Notes under the pieces: model-generated
What the model saw: the letters and a program-made list of their open reading frames with translations, nothing else
Database searches by the model: none
What the model was told of the DNA's origin: nothing
Translations under genes and position numbers: made by a program
Part shown: positions 48,661 to 60,834 of the stretch, piece after piece
How the letters are laid out: each line of letters begins with the position of its first letter
Position numbering within the stretch: position 1 is the stretch's first letter
Origin: Aselliscus stoliczkanus
Lineage: Eukaryota > Chordata > Mammalia > Chiroptera > Hipposideridae
Assembly: GCA_033961575.1 (NCBI GenBank)
Contig: CM066736.1
Coordinates: 90,317,352-90,381,351 of the forward strand
Direction of reading: 5' to 3'
Length of the DNA stretch: 64,000 nt

Positions 48661-49699
48661 TTAAGAAGTAAAAAATCTTTCACTTTAAGTATTTCACAGT
48701 AAGATGAAGTTGTTGATATCGATGAAGGTATTCTTACCATCCTTGAGTTTTTCTGATAATTTGTACTTGAGTAGAAAGGATTATATTCACATTCTGGCAG
48801 ACATACAAATCTGAGGAACTCTATTGTCTTGTCTTAGCCTTGTTTCCTAAATTTATCCTGGAGCCTCACCTAACTGTGAGACTTTAAAATAGGATGGGCA
48901 CGATGTGGTCAACTATGTGGGTCACATTTGGCTTCTGACATCAGATTTACTTAAATTCTTCTTGAGCTCTTTTCTGGTCATAAGTCTTTTTGAAACTCAG
49001 TAGAATTGGGGAAATCATGGTTAGGAGTCAGTCTCTGGGAATAACTTAGGTGGATGTATTTTGCCTGAAAACTCTTTGTATTAAATACAAATTTAGAAGT
49101 GATTTGATTTTGCAGAGCCCTATTTTGAGCTCAAAATGAGGTGAAAATAGTAAGCATGTGAGATAATCCCCATAATTTTCAAGTTCTCCTGTTTCATCAG
49201 AAGGTAGATTTACCCTCTCATCTACAGAGTTTTCCTACCAGTTATGTATAACACCATTCCTGTCAACACCACTTTCTCTAAAACAAATGGAAAGTCATTT
49301 AGTCTAAGATTTCCATGGTTAAGATAATTGTTCAGTGAGTCAGATCACAAATCTCTGGACAAAGAGAGTGGCTGTTAGTCCTTAGCAAACGCTCCAGGTT
49401 TGGGAGCCCTAGGTGGAAGTGGGCGCAATACCAATGGTGTCTCACATTTCCTTGAGTAGCCATGTTGCATGTTGTTCATTCCCTTCATATTTCCTGCTGT
49501 GCTGCCTGTGGATAGTAGAATTATAGCAGCATAACTTCTCAGATTTGGAAGGATCTCCTATCTCATGTAATGAAAGTCTTTGATGTAATGTTTCCTGACA
49601 AGAGTCATCCAGTCAATGCTTGTCTTCACAGAGCCCAATATTCATGAGAATATATGTTTTGAAGGTATTCAGGCAGCCACATTAAAAATATCTTACTTT

Positions 49700-49833
49700 T
49701 GGGCCAGCCGAGTGGCGTGGTGGTTAAGCGTCTGGCTTGGGAAGCCAGCGGCCCCGGTTCAGGTCCCACATCTGAGGGCCAGTGACACTGCCCTCAAAAA
49801 ACAAACAAACAAAAAAATAAAAAAATAAATAAA
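49700..49833 (+). mobile_element. tRNA-derived SINE, short form
   Basis: GGGCCAGCCGAGTGGCGTGG head with an A-rich tail. The target duplication, AAAAATATCTTACTTTT on the left and AAAAATACCTTACTTTTT on the right, differs at one base in its core. Confidence 0.92.
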
Positions 49834-50339
49834 ATAAAAATACCTTACTTTTTGAGTTAAAATATTTTCCCCAGGACTTAACCATTCCTTGACTCTAGAT
49901 CTGGGCTCTGCTGCCACATCACTTAGGCCTAGTTCTTGCCCTATATTATATGTGACATAGATGAAGGTAACATTTAGGCATTCTAAATACCTTCACTAAA
50001 GATTCATGAAAGTCTTTGTCCTAGGGATTTTTGCAATTTTGCCTGTATTGACATTTCACAGCCTCCTACTTTCTATGGAGTTAGATTCTATTATTTATCA
50101 GTCTTCAACATTCCACACTAGTGTGTGCAGATTCCATCTTTTAAATTTTTCCTCTGGAGGGTCCATCTCATCATATCCATTTTTTATGGTGTTTCTTCAC
50201 TATTCACTGCTGCTGCCACCTATCAGTTTTTTGATAAGCACATTGTCTAGGGATATAAACTCCTAAATTTCTTATAATATTGAATTTTGTCTATGAGCTT
50301 ATTTGTAATAATGATACTGTCTGAGGAGCTGGGCTATAA

Positions 50340-50860
50340 AATAAAAATTGTGGGCCAGCTGAGTGACGTGTTGGTTAAGAGTTGGTTTGGGACACCAGCT
50401 CTGAGCAGCAGAGCCCTGGTTTAGATCCCACATGAGGGCCAGTGATGCTATGCCCTCTACAGTTAAGATGGTGAACAACAACAGCTTGACCTGGAACTGG
50501 GCTGTCGTGAGTTGCCGCCAAGGTGTAGGCTGCAGCCTCTGCTGCAATGGGCTGCCATGAGCTACCGTGAGTGCGTGTGTGGCTGGCAGCTGCCATGAGC
50601 GGCCAGCAGCCGATGTGAGCTGCCAAGAGCTGCTGTGAGCGGCCATCCAATGGCTGGTGAGTGACTGCCTCATCCGGAATGAGCAAGCGCAATGGTAATA
50701 CCAACATGGGCCAGTGAAGCAAACTTCCTCCACAACTAGACTGAAGAACAAAAGGACAGCAACTTCTCTGTTCCGCTTCCCCGATTCCCCAGTGCTGTTC
50801 TCTTCCCCCAATTCCCCAGTAAAATCTTTTAAAAAATAAAAAATAAAATAAAATTGATTG
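50340..50860 (+). mobile_element. Composite SINE with GC-rich middle
   Basis: The head is tRNA-like (GGGCCAGCTGAGTGACGTG, box B GGTTTAGATCCCACATGAGGG). The tail CCCCAATTCCCCAGTAAAATC matches the end of the SINE at 58.5 kb. Between them lies about 150 bp of imperfect GCTGCCATGAGC-like repeats that is GC-rich and CpG-containing. The flanking AAATAAAAATTG and AAATAAAATTG strings could be the target duplication. Two overlapping minus-strand open frames here (50299-50923) are by-products of the SINE. Confidence 0.75.
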
Positions 50861-50864
50861 ACAT

Positions 50865-53800
50865 TCGTTAATTAATTCCTTTAAACATATCCAATCACTA
50901 TGAGAATCCAATTTAATATTCATAACATAAAATAAGTATTATTAAATATATCACCTTTAATTTACTCTATAGAAGCCTAACTCTCCTGAGAAGGAAGAAG
51001 CAATTATTTGTTAATTAATTGAATGAAATTCATCTGTCACTCACTTAGCATGAATTCATTTTATATCTGGAGGAGGAATGCTCTACTGACTTATTATAAT
51101 AGACTGTAGTATGGTGTTTTTTTTCAGTGTATCTCCAATGTTTCTCACTCTCTTTATGATCATTTTTAAGACTTGTTGTTTTTTCTTCATCCAGGAATGC
51201 ATACTTAGCCTTTCATTTCCTAACTCAAACTCAATATCCTTATGGCAAATTATCCCTTCAAACCTGTGCTATATAATTGTAATACTCTTTGGAAGAGATA
51301 GGTTGATACTTGCAAAGACTTTTTCCTCATATATATTCTTATACACCTTAATCTCCTATAACTATATGCTGTTTATTCATCTCAATAGGAACCATTGAAT
51401 TTATTCATAATGAAGTCCTTCTCCATGCAATGCAATTTTTTTTTGTCTTCAATGATTATAAGCAAAATTACACACTTCATCAGATAGTCCTACATGAAGG
51501 AGATTCGCTGATGTGTTAGTATGTTTTTCCAGTGGGCCATTGTGAAGTCTACCCTAATTAAAAATATAAAACATACCTATAGTGTTTCCTGGGAGACACT
51601 CTTGCAAATAGATTGCTAATAATACCTAGCATTTTACCACAAGAACTGTATGTGATCTATAGGAAACTAATTTTGTGATGATAATAACATATACCAAAGG
51701 AAATGATGTGCTTATGCTGATTGATGAAATAGATTTTGTAGAGAAATAAATGTGTAGGTGGATTTCAGCCATTTCTCATGCTTCTGTATAGATAAATAAA
51801 GCTTCTCTTTAATTTCTCCCCAGTTGTCCTGTTTCTATTTTTACCCTACAGCCTTTTCTCAATGAATTTATTTCCTCAATTACTTTCAAATAACAAATGG
51901 ATTTTCTAAACAAGGGCAATCACTTCATAAACCATTGACCAATGATCATACAGACTTGTTTTCTTGCCATGTTTTAGCTTTCATTTTCTGTGTTTTGGGG
52001 GAAAATGGGGAGTTCTCTATCTAATAGTACTTTGCAGTTTTTAAATATTAGTTGGAGAAGATTCACATATCTGTAACTAATATGGTATAATTATTAGCAG
52101 TATTTTGGCTATAAGTAACTGAAACTCAACTGAAGCTAGTTAGAACAAAAGAAAACAAAATGACAAGGAAGGTTTTCATTAGGCTGTGGAATCAAAGAGA
52201 AAGTTGAATTACCCACCTTGCCATCGAGCCTTAGGAAAACATGGAACCAGGGACTTGATGGTTCTTTGTATTACCTTATTTATAATTCACTATAACAGGT
52301 TATTATAGCCTGAAATCACATATATAATGGAAAGCATGACTACTAACAAAGTCTAAGTATTTCATTTTACAACTTCTATCACAATGAAAGCATAACACTT
52401 TTTCATGATTTTATTTTGAAAAATCCTGAAAAAGATTTGTGCTGGCTTCACTTATCAGGGAGTAGGAGTTTAGAGATATAATGGAAAATATCAGCTCCTA
52501 TAAGGAACCACATTTTTGGAATAGAAGGAGGGGAAATTCTCAAGAGAAGGGAGTAGGTGCTGCTTCTGTAGGCATAATAGAGTACAGAGCAGAAAATAAG
52601 TCCATTAAATATAGACTATTTTTGTGCAGTACAATTTATACTGGCCTTATGGATTTGAATCACACCCATACTGCTTATAAAATTTATGTCTTTGTATGAG
52701 ATATTTAAGCTTTTTTACCTTTGGATTCCTCATGTATAAATTTGTGATAATACCTACCTCATGATATTATTATGAATAAAATAAGTTATAAATAAAGAGA
52801 AACTGAGTGACTCATGTCTGGTTTCATGGACAATTGAAAACAGGATATAACTTACCTCCATACTCATATTTGTACTCAGTATTTAGTATTCAGACTGTTA
52901 CTTGGATGTCATAGAGGATTAAATGATTAAAATGAGTAAAATATGTACTTACTCTCTTTTTATAAGCTTAGTCTTTCACAATTAAATTTTGTGATAAAAT
53001 AGGAAAGAAATGAGATTTGCAGGTTTCTTATGCTGGACTTCCGATAAGCAAAGCTTGAGACATGGCTTTAGATGTATGTAATTTATTAATGAATGCTCTC
53101 AGTAGACAGGGAGTGAGGAAAAGCAGGGTAGACAGGGGGAAGAGAAAAGCAAGGACATAGTCTCAAATGGAGTTTAACTTCAAAAGTCAAGTGAGTTAGT
53201 ATATATTCTATGGCCTGCTTCCTTGCCACCAGGGGCCATAATATTGGTGAAGCATTTCCAACTGGGTTTAGAATTAATAGCTTAAAGAAAGCAGCAATGT
53301 GAGCAATGAGCAACCAACACTCATAGGAACAAGGGGTAGGTGTACAGTTCTGTAAAGTGACAAAGCACCAATGGCACCAATAACATCTTCTATATAGTTC
53401 CATCTCCTGTATCACTTTTCTACTCTGATTGAAATGTAAAGAAGACACAACCTCCACTCTTTAAGGATATTTTAACATGAATCACAGGTCCCTTCCTAAC
53501 TCATTAAAAAATTTCAATCAAATAAGAATAATATTATTTTATTCTTTGAGACATTAACACTATATAAAATGGAATCAGGACAGATGTATAGAAAGCAACT
53601 ATTTTTCAAGAAATGTGTGTAAGCTTATTCCTTCAGTCCCTCAGCCCTTGTTTATAACAAAAGGAAAAAAAGAGAATTACCTCTTTCATTCAGTAAAACT
53701 AATTAGCCACTAGCAGATGCTCTGGAGATGGCAGCGACATCAGAGCTAAAGATTGGCATAGTAGGATAAAAATTAGAACAAAGATGGAAGGAGGTACTGA

Positions 53801-54490
53801 CTATGTCTATTTTTTCTCATTTATTCATAGTTTCTCTTATCACAAACAATTTTTTTCATAAGTATGTATTGCCTTGGAGGATAAATATAAGCTATGATTC
53901 TTGAGTGAAAGTCATGATCGTTTGATAGAGAGGGGAGGAACCAATGAGATGGTTGAGATAATAAGTAATTACAACACTGTTCAAGGAACAATTCAAACTT
54001 TTTCAGGAAAATTCCTGAGCTTCAGTGACCATATAGTTCTCTACAGTTTGTGTGGGTATCTGTGGGGGAGTTTATGGGTGTTATAGATTGGATTGGGTAT
54101 AAATAAACCAAACTTTACTCCATTTCCACCCAAACCACCTTATTTTATATTTTTATAGCTCTGTTCCTATCTGCCAATTTTATAACCCCAAATAAGCATG
54201 TGCTAGTTACATTACAGACACACCTACAAACACCTAAGTTATTATTATTACAAGAATTTAGTGGCAAACAGAGACATTTAGTGTGCAGAATTTTTTTAAT
54301 TGCACAAACTAAATTAGGCCAAAGACTTGGGCTCAAAGAGATACCCTAGGGCAAGTTGTAGCTCTACTTTAACAATTGTTTTACCAAGACAACTGATCAT
54401 GGGTGGTTGATATGAAACTTCTTTGCACCACTGCCAAAACCAAAGTTCTCACATTTTGTGTGAGGGCTATGATGATCAGAGATCAGGCTC
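50865..54490. other. No gene recognised
   Basis: AT-rich intergenic DNA. The 123-codon minus-strand open frame at 53086-53457 has no domain or receptor similarity. Confidence 0.5.
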
Positions 54491-54495
54491 CAACT

Positions 54496-55409
54496 CTACG
54501 GGTAGTAAAAAGGCAAAGAATGTCATTCTGGATCCACTTGGTCTTCACAGTATAGATGACAGGATTCATTACTGGAGGAAACAGAAAATAGACATAGCTT
54601 ATAATGGTGTGAACAATATGGAACCTCCTTCCCAAACAGATGAATCAGAGACAATCCCATCACCGTGACATAGAAAACCAGAACACAGCAGATATGGGAG
54701 ACAAAGGTGATTAGGGTCTTGACCCTCTCCTCTCTGAAGGCAATGCTCAGGACACTCTTGAGCATAAACACATAAGAGATGAAGATAATCAGAGAATCTA
54801 GCACAAATATAAGGATTATAAGTACAACTGGATACAGTCAACTGAAGGTGGTGTCAGCACGCTGATTTTTATGACATCCAGATGAAGGCAGAATGCATGG
54901 GAAAGGACATGGGGATGGCAATAGGAAAAAATTAGAGGGGTGAAATTGGGGAGACCACAGATACAAATCCTCATCAGGACTCCTAGCCCAATTTTTAACG
55001 TTTGGGTATTAGTGAGTATAGAGATATATCTAAACGGGTGGTGAATGAAAAAACTGATCATAGGCCATAGCAAGAAAAACACCTAGCTCTACAAAGGAAA
55101 CTGAATACATAAAGTGGGCTTGAGAAAAGCAGGTTTCCAATCTCCCTGTGGTGCAATCAGTGGACTCCCAGCACCATGGGCATTGTGCTCAAGGTCAGCC
55201 TTAGGTCTGTGTCTGCCAGCATGGCCAGGAAATAGTACATAGGCTCATGAAGATTGCAATCTTCTTTAATGAGAAGGAGGTGGGTGCTGTTGCCAAAAAG
55301 GACAGAGATGTAGACCAAAAAAAAAGGGCATGGAAATCCAGTGGTGAGCTGCCTCTAGGCCTAGAAAACCAATCGACAAGGAGAAAGTGGAGCTACTGTT
55401 GGGACTCAT
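54496..55409 (-). pseudogene. OR51B5: Olfactory receptor pseudogene, OR51B5-like
   Basis: This is a broken class I odorant receptor. It starts at an ATG followed by SPNSSSTF and can be followed to a stop at 54496-54498. An extra T in the run after SMPF shifts the frame in TM1. A TGA replaces the Trp of the VLWL motif. Further frame changes follow in the first outer loop and next to the TM3 motif, which now reads DQF. Another break follows the CLHLDVIK stretch. The surviving piece reading TLITFVSHICCVLVFYVTVM shares the LIT-VSHICC wording of human OR51B5, and the gene order also fits OR51B5. With at least four lesions it cannot encode a receptor. The inverted duplication arm begins about 55 bp upstream of its start. 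Confidence 0.88.
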
Positions 55410-55463
55410 ATTGGGTTTATCCAGAAGAAATGTCTTTTTTTCTCAGTTATTATTACAGAAATG

Positions 55464-55832
55464 TGCTCTAAGCCAACTCTTAACCAACTGAGCCACTCAG
55501 CCAACCCAAAAAAGTCTTTCTTTTTAAAAACCAAGTGAAACTCCCAGCTGAAGACATGTGAATTTTCCATAGCATGAAGTACAGGTAGGTTTGTATGGAA
55601 TTCTTGGGACTAGAAAAGAAGAAACTGAATTGGAAGTTATTGGCAAAATAGAATTGATCCCTTCCATTCTCGGTGGCTTTCTCTGTAATAATTTACTACT
55701 TGTACTACATATTCTTTTATAAGAGGGCATTATTCACAAAATTGCATTAAGAGTTGGGTAAAAGATCATTGTGGCAAGGACAGAGAAGTAAGGGGAATGA
55801 AATTTTATTTAAGGAACATACAAGGTAGGACA
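55464..55832 (-). repeat. Inverted duplication, arm A (369 bp)
   Basis: The reverse complement matches 58177-58545 over 369 bp with only a few percent difference and no net length change. It includes 12 bases of mariner terminal repeat at one end (CAAGGTAGGACA) and the first roughly 43 bases of a SINE at the other. The source arm is therefore 58177-58545, where both elements are complete, and this arm is the copy. A 68-codon open frame at 55524-55730 is shared with the partner arm, but its four differences all change the residue. Confidence 0.92.
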
Positions 55833-56661
55833 TGATACTTGAGAGTTTAAAAAAGGTGGTGACATATTTTGATTTGCATTTTTAAATTATCACTTGAACT
55901 GCTATGTGAAGAATGGATAATCAAGCAAGATAAAAGAGAGTAGTTATAAAGCTATTACAATAACCCAGATGAGGAGCAATGGTGACTTGACTAGGAGAGC
56001 AGAAAAGGAAATGAAGAAAACTTAAACAGAAAAGGATACATTTTTGTAGTACCAAGGCTGGCAGATATATTGGAAATGGGAATGAAAGAAAAACAAAATG
56101 AGATTGACTCTAGATTTCTGGTTTGAACAAATGAGATAATGGTGAAACCATTTACTCAAAAGGGAAGTCGGAGACACAGACAGACAGATTTACTTGCAAG
56201 GACATCAAAAGTATCAGTAAATATGGCTGAATTGAAGCAAGTGCATGTTCTTTTTTTTTGTTGTCACATACTGGAACATTCTTCAGGCTGTTGTTTTTTT
56301 GGCCCCCTTCAAATTAATTACTTTCAAATATGCTTTTTTGAATTTATTTTGCCAAATACATTCTTAACGATACTTCCCCCCAAAAAAACACCCTCTTATC
56401 TTGACCTGAACAGATGGGATCTAGCTGTAAATTTTCAACAGTGATAACATGCCAGACATCTGGACTTGAGGCAGTGATTCAGCCCTTTTTAGCATGACTC
56501 TAAAGGATGGAAAATTGAGAGAATCACTGCCAATTCTCCATACTCTGTCCCCAGGAGTGAGAAACATAAATCAAAACATAGTGCTTATTGAAAATATGAG
56601 TGATGTTTATTCTTCAGTCACTAGATGCAAAGATTATCCCACCTAGCTTCTCCTCTTCATA

Positions 56662-58188
56662 CGAGGTATGACAATAAGTTCGCAAACTTGCCACAGTGTG
56701 CTTACATTGGCAGCACTGTACAAACAGCCTGGTAAGTTTTCATCACCTTGGTATATCGTGTCTCACAGCTGTACTCATGTCAACATGTGGCGGTGTCTTG
56801 CTGAATGGCATTCATTATTGTTGCATGTTTTGTGTGCCATCGATAAAATGTCTGAACTTGAATTAGAGCAACAAACAGACATTAAATTTCTTGTTAAACT
56901 TGGGAAGAGTGGAAGTGAAATCAGGGACATGTTAGTCCAAATTTATGGGGATAATGCCATGAAGAAAACGGCAGTGTACAAATGGATTAAAAGTTTTTCT
57001 TAGGGGAGAGAAGATGTCACTGATGAAGAGAGGTCACGGCTGCCGGTAAAGAGCAGAACTGATTAAAACATTACAAAAATGCATCAAATTGTGTGTCAAA
57101 TTTGTCAGCTGACTGTGAGAAGCATAGCAGTCCAAGTAAACATTGATAGAGAAACAGTTAGGAAAATCTTAACTGAAAACTTTGGCATGAGAAAGGTGTG
57201 TGCAAAAATGGTCCCAAAGGAGCTCACCAATGAACAAAAGCAAAGGAGAGTCAAAGTTTGGCAAAACCTTTTGGAGAGGAAAGATGATGTTTTGGGTCAT
57301 ATTATCATTGGTAATAAAACAAGGGTGTACCAGTACGACCCTGAAACAAAGTGTCAAAGTGCACAATGGAAGTCAGCCAATTTTCCATGACCAAAAAAGT
57401 TCTGTAAGTCCAAATCAAGAGTCAAAACAATGTTGCTAACCTTTTTTGATATCAGAAGGATTATTCATTAAGAATTTGTACCAACTGTATATATATATTC
57501 ACCACGGGATATGGAGTATAGTGTGGAATGGAGTCAACGGAATTGTAATAGATATGTATGATATGTGGGGAAAGTGGGGTGGCAAATTGGGGGGGATTGA
57601 TACTTTTAGGGGTAAAATGTATAACTATTGCACTGCGTTGTACACCTGAAACTAATTTAAAAAAATGTTTATTTCACAATAAAAGGATTAGAAACAAAAA
57701 AAAGAAAAGAATTTGTATCAACTGGACAAACACTTAACCAAGTTTACTATTTGGAAGTGCTGAAATGGCTGTGTAAAAAAGTTAGATGACCTGAACTTTT
57801 CACCAACAATTCATGGTTCTTGCATCATGATAATGTACCAGCTCACCTAGCACTGTTTGTGAGGGAGTTTTTAGCCAGTAAACAAATAACTGTATTGGAA
57901 CACCATCCCTACTCATCTGATCTGGCCCCCAATGACTTTTTTCTTTACCCAAAGATAAAGGAAATATTGGAAGGAAGACATTCAGGACATCAACGGTAAT
58001 GCGACGACAGCTCTGATGGCCATTCTAGAAAAACTGTTCCAAAATTGCTTTGAAAGGTGGACTAGGCACTAGTATTGGTACATAACTTCCCTAGAGGAGT
58101 ACTTCAAAGGTGACTGTAGGGATATTTAGCAATAAGGTATGTAGAACTCTTTCTAGGATGAGTTCGTGAACTTAATTGTCCTACCTTG
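56662..58188 (+). mobile_element. Tc1/mariner element, decayed
   Basis: The element is bounded by TA on both sides (56660-56661 and 58189-58190). Its inverted ends begin CGAGGTATGACAATAAGTTC on the left and, on the minus strand, CAAGGTAGGACAATTAAGTT on the right. A transposase frame opens with MSELELEQQTDIKF at about 56848 and continues through a helix-turn-helix region. A stop at 57001 and later frameshifts break it. A catalytic block is still readable near 57825-57940 as HDN-PAH and DLAPND. The 13-kb fold-back element belongs to the same family. An L1 tail is inserted at 57488-57707. The element is not autonomous. Confidence 0.88.
57488..57707 (+). mobile_element. L1 3' UTR fragment nested in mariner
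   Basis: This 5'-truncated LINE-1 tail carries the block ATAACTATTGCACTG-GTTGTACACCTGAAACTAATT, also seen at 18.1 and 36.8 kb, and ends in an A-rich tail. It is flanked by a 17-bp target duplication, AGAATTTGTACCAACTG at 57471-57487 and AGAATTTGTATCAACTG at 57708-57724. The insertion therefore postdates the mariner. Confidence 0.88.
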
Positions 58189-58545
58189 TATGTTCCCTAA
58201 ATAAAATTTTATTCCCCTTACTTCTCTGTCCTTGCCACAATGATCTTTTACCCAACTCTTAATGCAATTTTGTGAATAATGCCCTCTTATAAAAGAATAT
58301 GTAGTACAAGTAGTAAATTATTACAGAGAAAGCCACTGAGAATGGAAGGGATCAATTCTATTTTGCCAATAACTTCCAATTTACTTTCTTCTTTTCTAGT
58401 CCCAAGAATTCCATACAAACCTACCTGTACTTCATGCTGTGGAAAATTCACATGTCTTCAGCTGGGAGTTTCACTTGGTTTTTAAAAAGAAAGACTTTTT
58501 TGGGCTGGCTGAGTGGCTCAGTTGGTTAAGAGTTGGCTTAGAGCA
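58177..58545 (+). repeat. Inverted duplication, arm B (369 bp, likely source)
   Basis: This arm joins the right terminal repeat of the mariner to the head of a composite SINE through about 310 bp of unrecognised sequence. It is repeated in reverse at 55464-55832, leaving a 2,344-bp spacer. Its 68-codon frame (58279-58485) is not recognised as a gene. Confidence 0.92.
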
Positions 58546-59058
58546 TGTGCTCTGAGCAACGGGGCTGCTGGTTCGATTCCCATATGGGCCAGTGAATGCT
58601 GCATTCTAGCTGAGCTGTCACTGAACTGCCAACAGGTGGCAGGATGGCTCAGCTGGTGTAACAACAAGATTGCTGTTCAATGGTGGGCTACGCCCACCCA
58701 CAACTAATGATTGAACTCGGCACCTTGAGCTGAGCTACCACCCGGATGGCTCAGTGGATAGGGCGTGCACTCTTAACAACAAGGCTGCTGGTTCTACTCC
58801 TGCATGGGATAGTGGCTATGCCCACCTGCAACTAAGATTGAGCACAGCACCTTGAGCTTAGAGGCCACGAGCTGCCAACAGGAAGCCAGATGATGACTGG
58901 CGCCCTCCACAACTAAGATTGAAGAACAACTTGGCTGATCCCTTTCCCCAATTCCACAACACTGTTCCCTCCCCCAATTCCCCAATTAAAAAAAAAATCT
59001 TAAGGAAAAAAAAAGAATTGGTAGTTTAAAATAAATAAATAAATAAATAAAATAAAAT
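58503..59058 (+). mobile_element. Composite tRNA-derived SINE
   Basis: A long SINE made of repeated tRNA-like modules. Each has a box A-like part (TGGCTCAG-TGG) and a box B-like part (GGTTCGATTCCCATATGGG), separated by short linkers. The CAACTAAGATTGAA motif and the CCCCAATTCCCCAATTAAAA tail are characteristic. It is flanked by AAAAAGAAAGACTTTT at about 58486 and 59060, the target duplication. It resembles SINEs I associate with bats. Confidence 0.8.
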
Positions 59059-59064
59059 AAAAAG

Positions 59065-60400
59065 AAAGACTTTTAGGGAAGAGACAAAAGCTGAGGAAAG
59101 ACCATAGGGTATGAAAGAGGTTATGAAGGTAGAGGATAGAACCAAGAGGCATAATGCATAGTTGAGTATGTCAAAAATCAGGTAACCATCTACCATTTAC
59201 AGTTATAACCTTTGTCTTCCATATTTAAAAGCCTTGTAGAATAAGAGGTGCCTCTGTTGTTATCCCCTAGAAAGGACAGGAGATATATGGGAAGGTCAAC
59301 CATATTATACCATGGGCATGGGAGGTCTTAGGTACTCATGCACAAATCTTTTCCCAAGTATTACCATCTTCAGGGCTATCTACTCACTGAGAGCAGTGAG
59401 TTATAGAGATTTCGCCCTTATTCCTTCCCTGTCTTCTGTCTAGACAGCTTATAGAAGAGTCTTCTAATGCCCTCTTTCTGTATCTCCTGGATGTTCCGTC
59501 ATACTCACATGCACCACAGCTCAGTTGTTACATATGAGGGACAGAGTTTTGGGTCCTGCCTGAAGTCTCAGATCATATGGCTCCTTCTCAAAGTCAGTGA
59601 GATTATTAATGAAGAAAGCACCTCCCTGGAGTTTTTGCTTTTCCAGCCAATTGGGATCTTAAGAAATGTTTTCTCTATCTTAGCCCCTCCTGTAAAGGAA
59701 ATGAAACACTAATTTCATCTCCCCAAGGTCTTAAAGCATCTTCTCCCAATAAGGTATGGAGCTAATAGAGCCTCAGGTGGCAGCTTTATGAGTGAGGAAT
59801 CAGAGCACTTGTGTTCATGGCCCCCAGAGGCCCTGGTTTAACCCATGGAAGGCCATTTATCCTCCATATCTACTTCAAAGGTCAAATATATTCCAATTGC
59901 TCTTGAGAGGAAACATCCTCTTCTTGGCTGAAGTTTTTTGAATACTAATTATATTTTCTGCTTGGTTTATCTTAAGACTAGTTTGAAAGTAGAAAGTTAG
60001 ATGGACTAGAGTCAATATGGTAAATGCCAGTCAGCCATCTCCAGTACCGAACATGAAATCAATCTGCAGCCTTTGCTATTCCTTTATTAAGTTTATCTTG
60101 CCAGAATTTTACCCTTTTTCTAGAAAAATCAGTGAATATCCTTGTAACACAGTGCTTCGGCCAACCACATCCTAGCCCTTTACTGCCAGGGATCCTATCT
60201 GCGGTTTCCCCTCCAACTCTGATAGGAACCATCTTGCCTGTTACTGGTTTTAGGGGGAAACAAACATAATTATCAGAAAAACAAGTTTCCTTTCCCTGAA
60301 GAAATGTTTTGGTTGTTACCATGCTTAGTTATGATTAAAGTAATGTTTAATGCAAATCAGAGACACAGGTGAGTCCTGCTGGAATTATGAACTGGTTACT
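59065..60400. other. No gene recognised
   Basis: Unique-looking sequence, slightly less AT-rich. Open frames at 59467-59712 and 60059-60322 show no domain. Confidence 0.5.
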
Positions 60401-60405
60401 AGATG

Positions 60406-60705
60406 TTATGGGCTGAATTATCATAAACATTCATATGTTAAATTTCTAACCCTCAATATCTCAGAACATGATTGTATTTGGATATATGTCCTTTAATGGG
60501 GTGATTAAGTTAAAATGAGGCTGTTAGAGTTGACCTTAATTCAGTAGGACTAGTGTCCTTTTAGGAAGAGAAAATTTGGGCACATAGACACCAGTGTACA
60601 CAGAGAAAAACCACATGAAGACACAGGGAGAAGACATCCATCTACAGTCCAAAGAGAGAGGCCTCAGAAGAAACCAACTTTGCTGCCACCTTGATCTGAG
60701 ATTTG
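60406..60705 (+). repeat. MaLR-type LTR fragment
   Basis: TGTTATGGGCTGAATTATCA start, CATATGTTAAATTTCTAACC, GTGAAGACACAGGGAGAAG-type wording and GCCTCAGAAGAAACCAACTT, as in MaLR LTRs. The 3' part is missing. No coding sequence is seen. Confidence 0.75.
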
Positions 60706-60834
60706 ACATGAAGAAAAAGAAAAAAGAAAAAAGAAAAAAAAAACTGTTCAGAGGATGAAAAGAAGAGGTATGAAGGGGAGAAAATACAGATAACCTATCC
60801 AACAAAGGAGTATATACAGCATATTTGAAGAACT

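Noticed and set aside
50299..50923. Two overlapping minus-strand open frames of 170 and 182 codons
   Set aside because: Both are low-complexity by-products of the composite SINE and its GC-rich repeats.
55524..58485. A 68-codon frame preserved in both arms (55524-55730 and 58279-58485) as a conserved small protein
   Set aside because: The arms are a recent duplication, so identity is expected. The four residue differences are all non-synonymous, which argues against selection.
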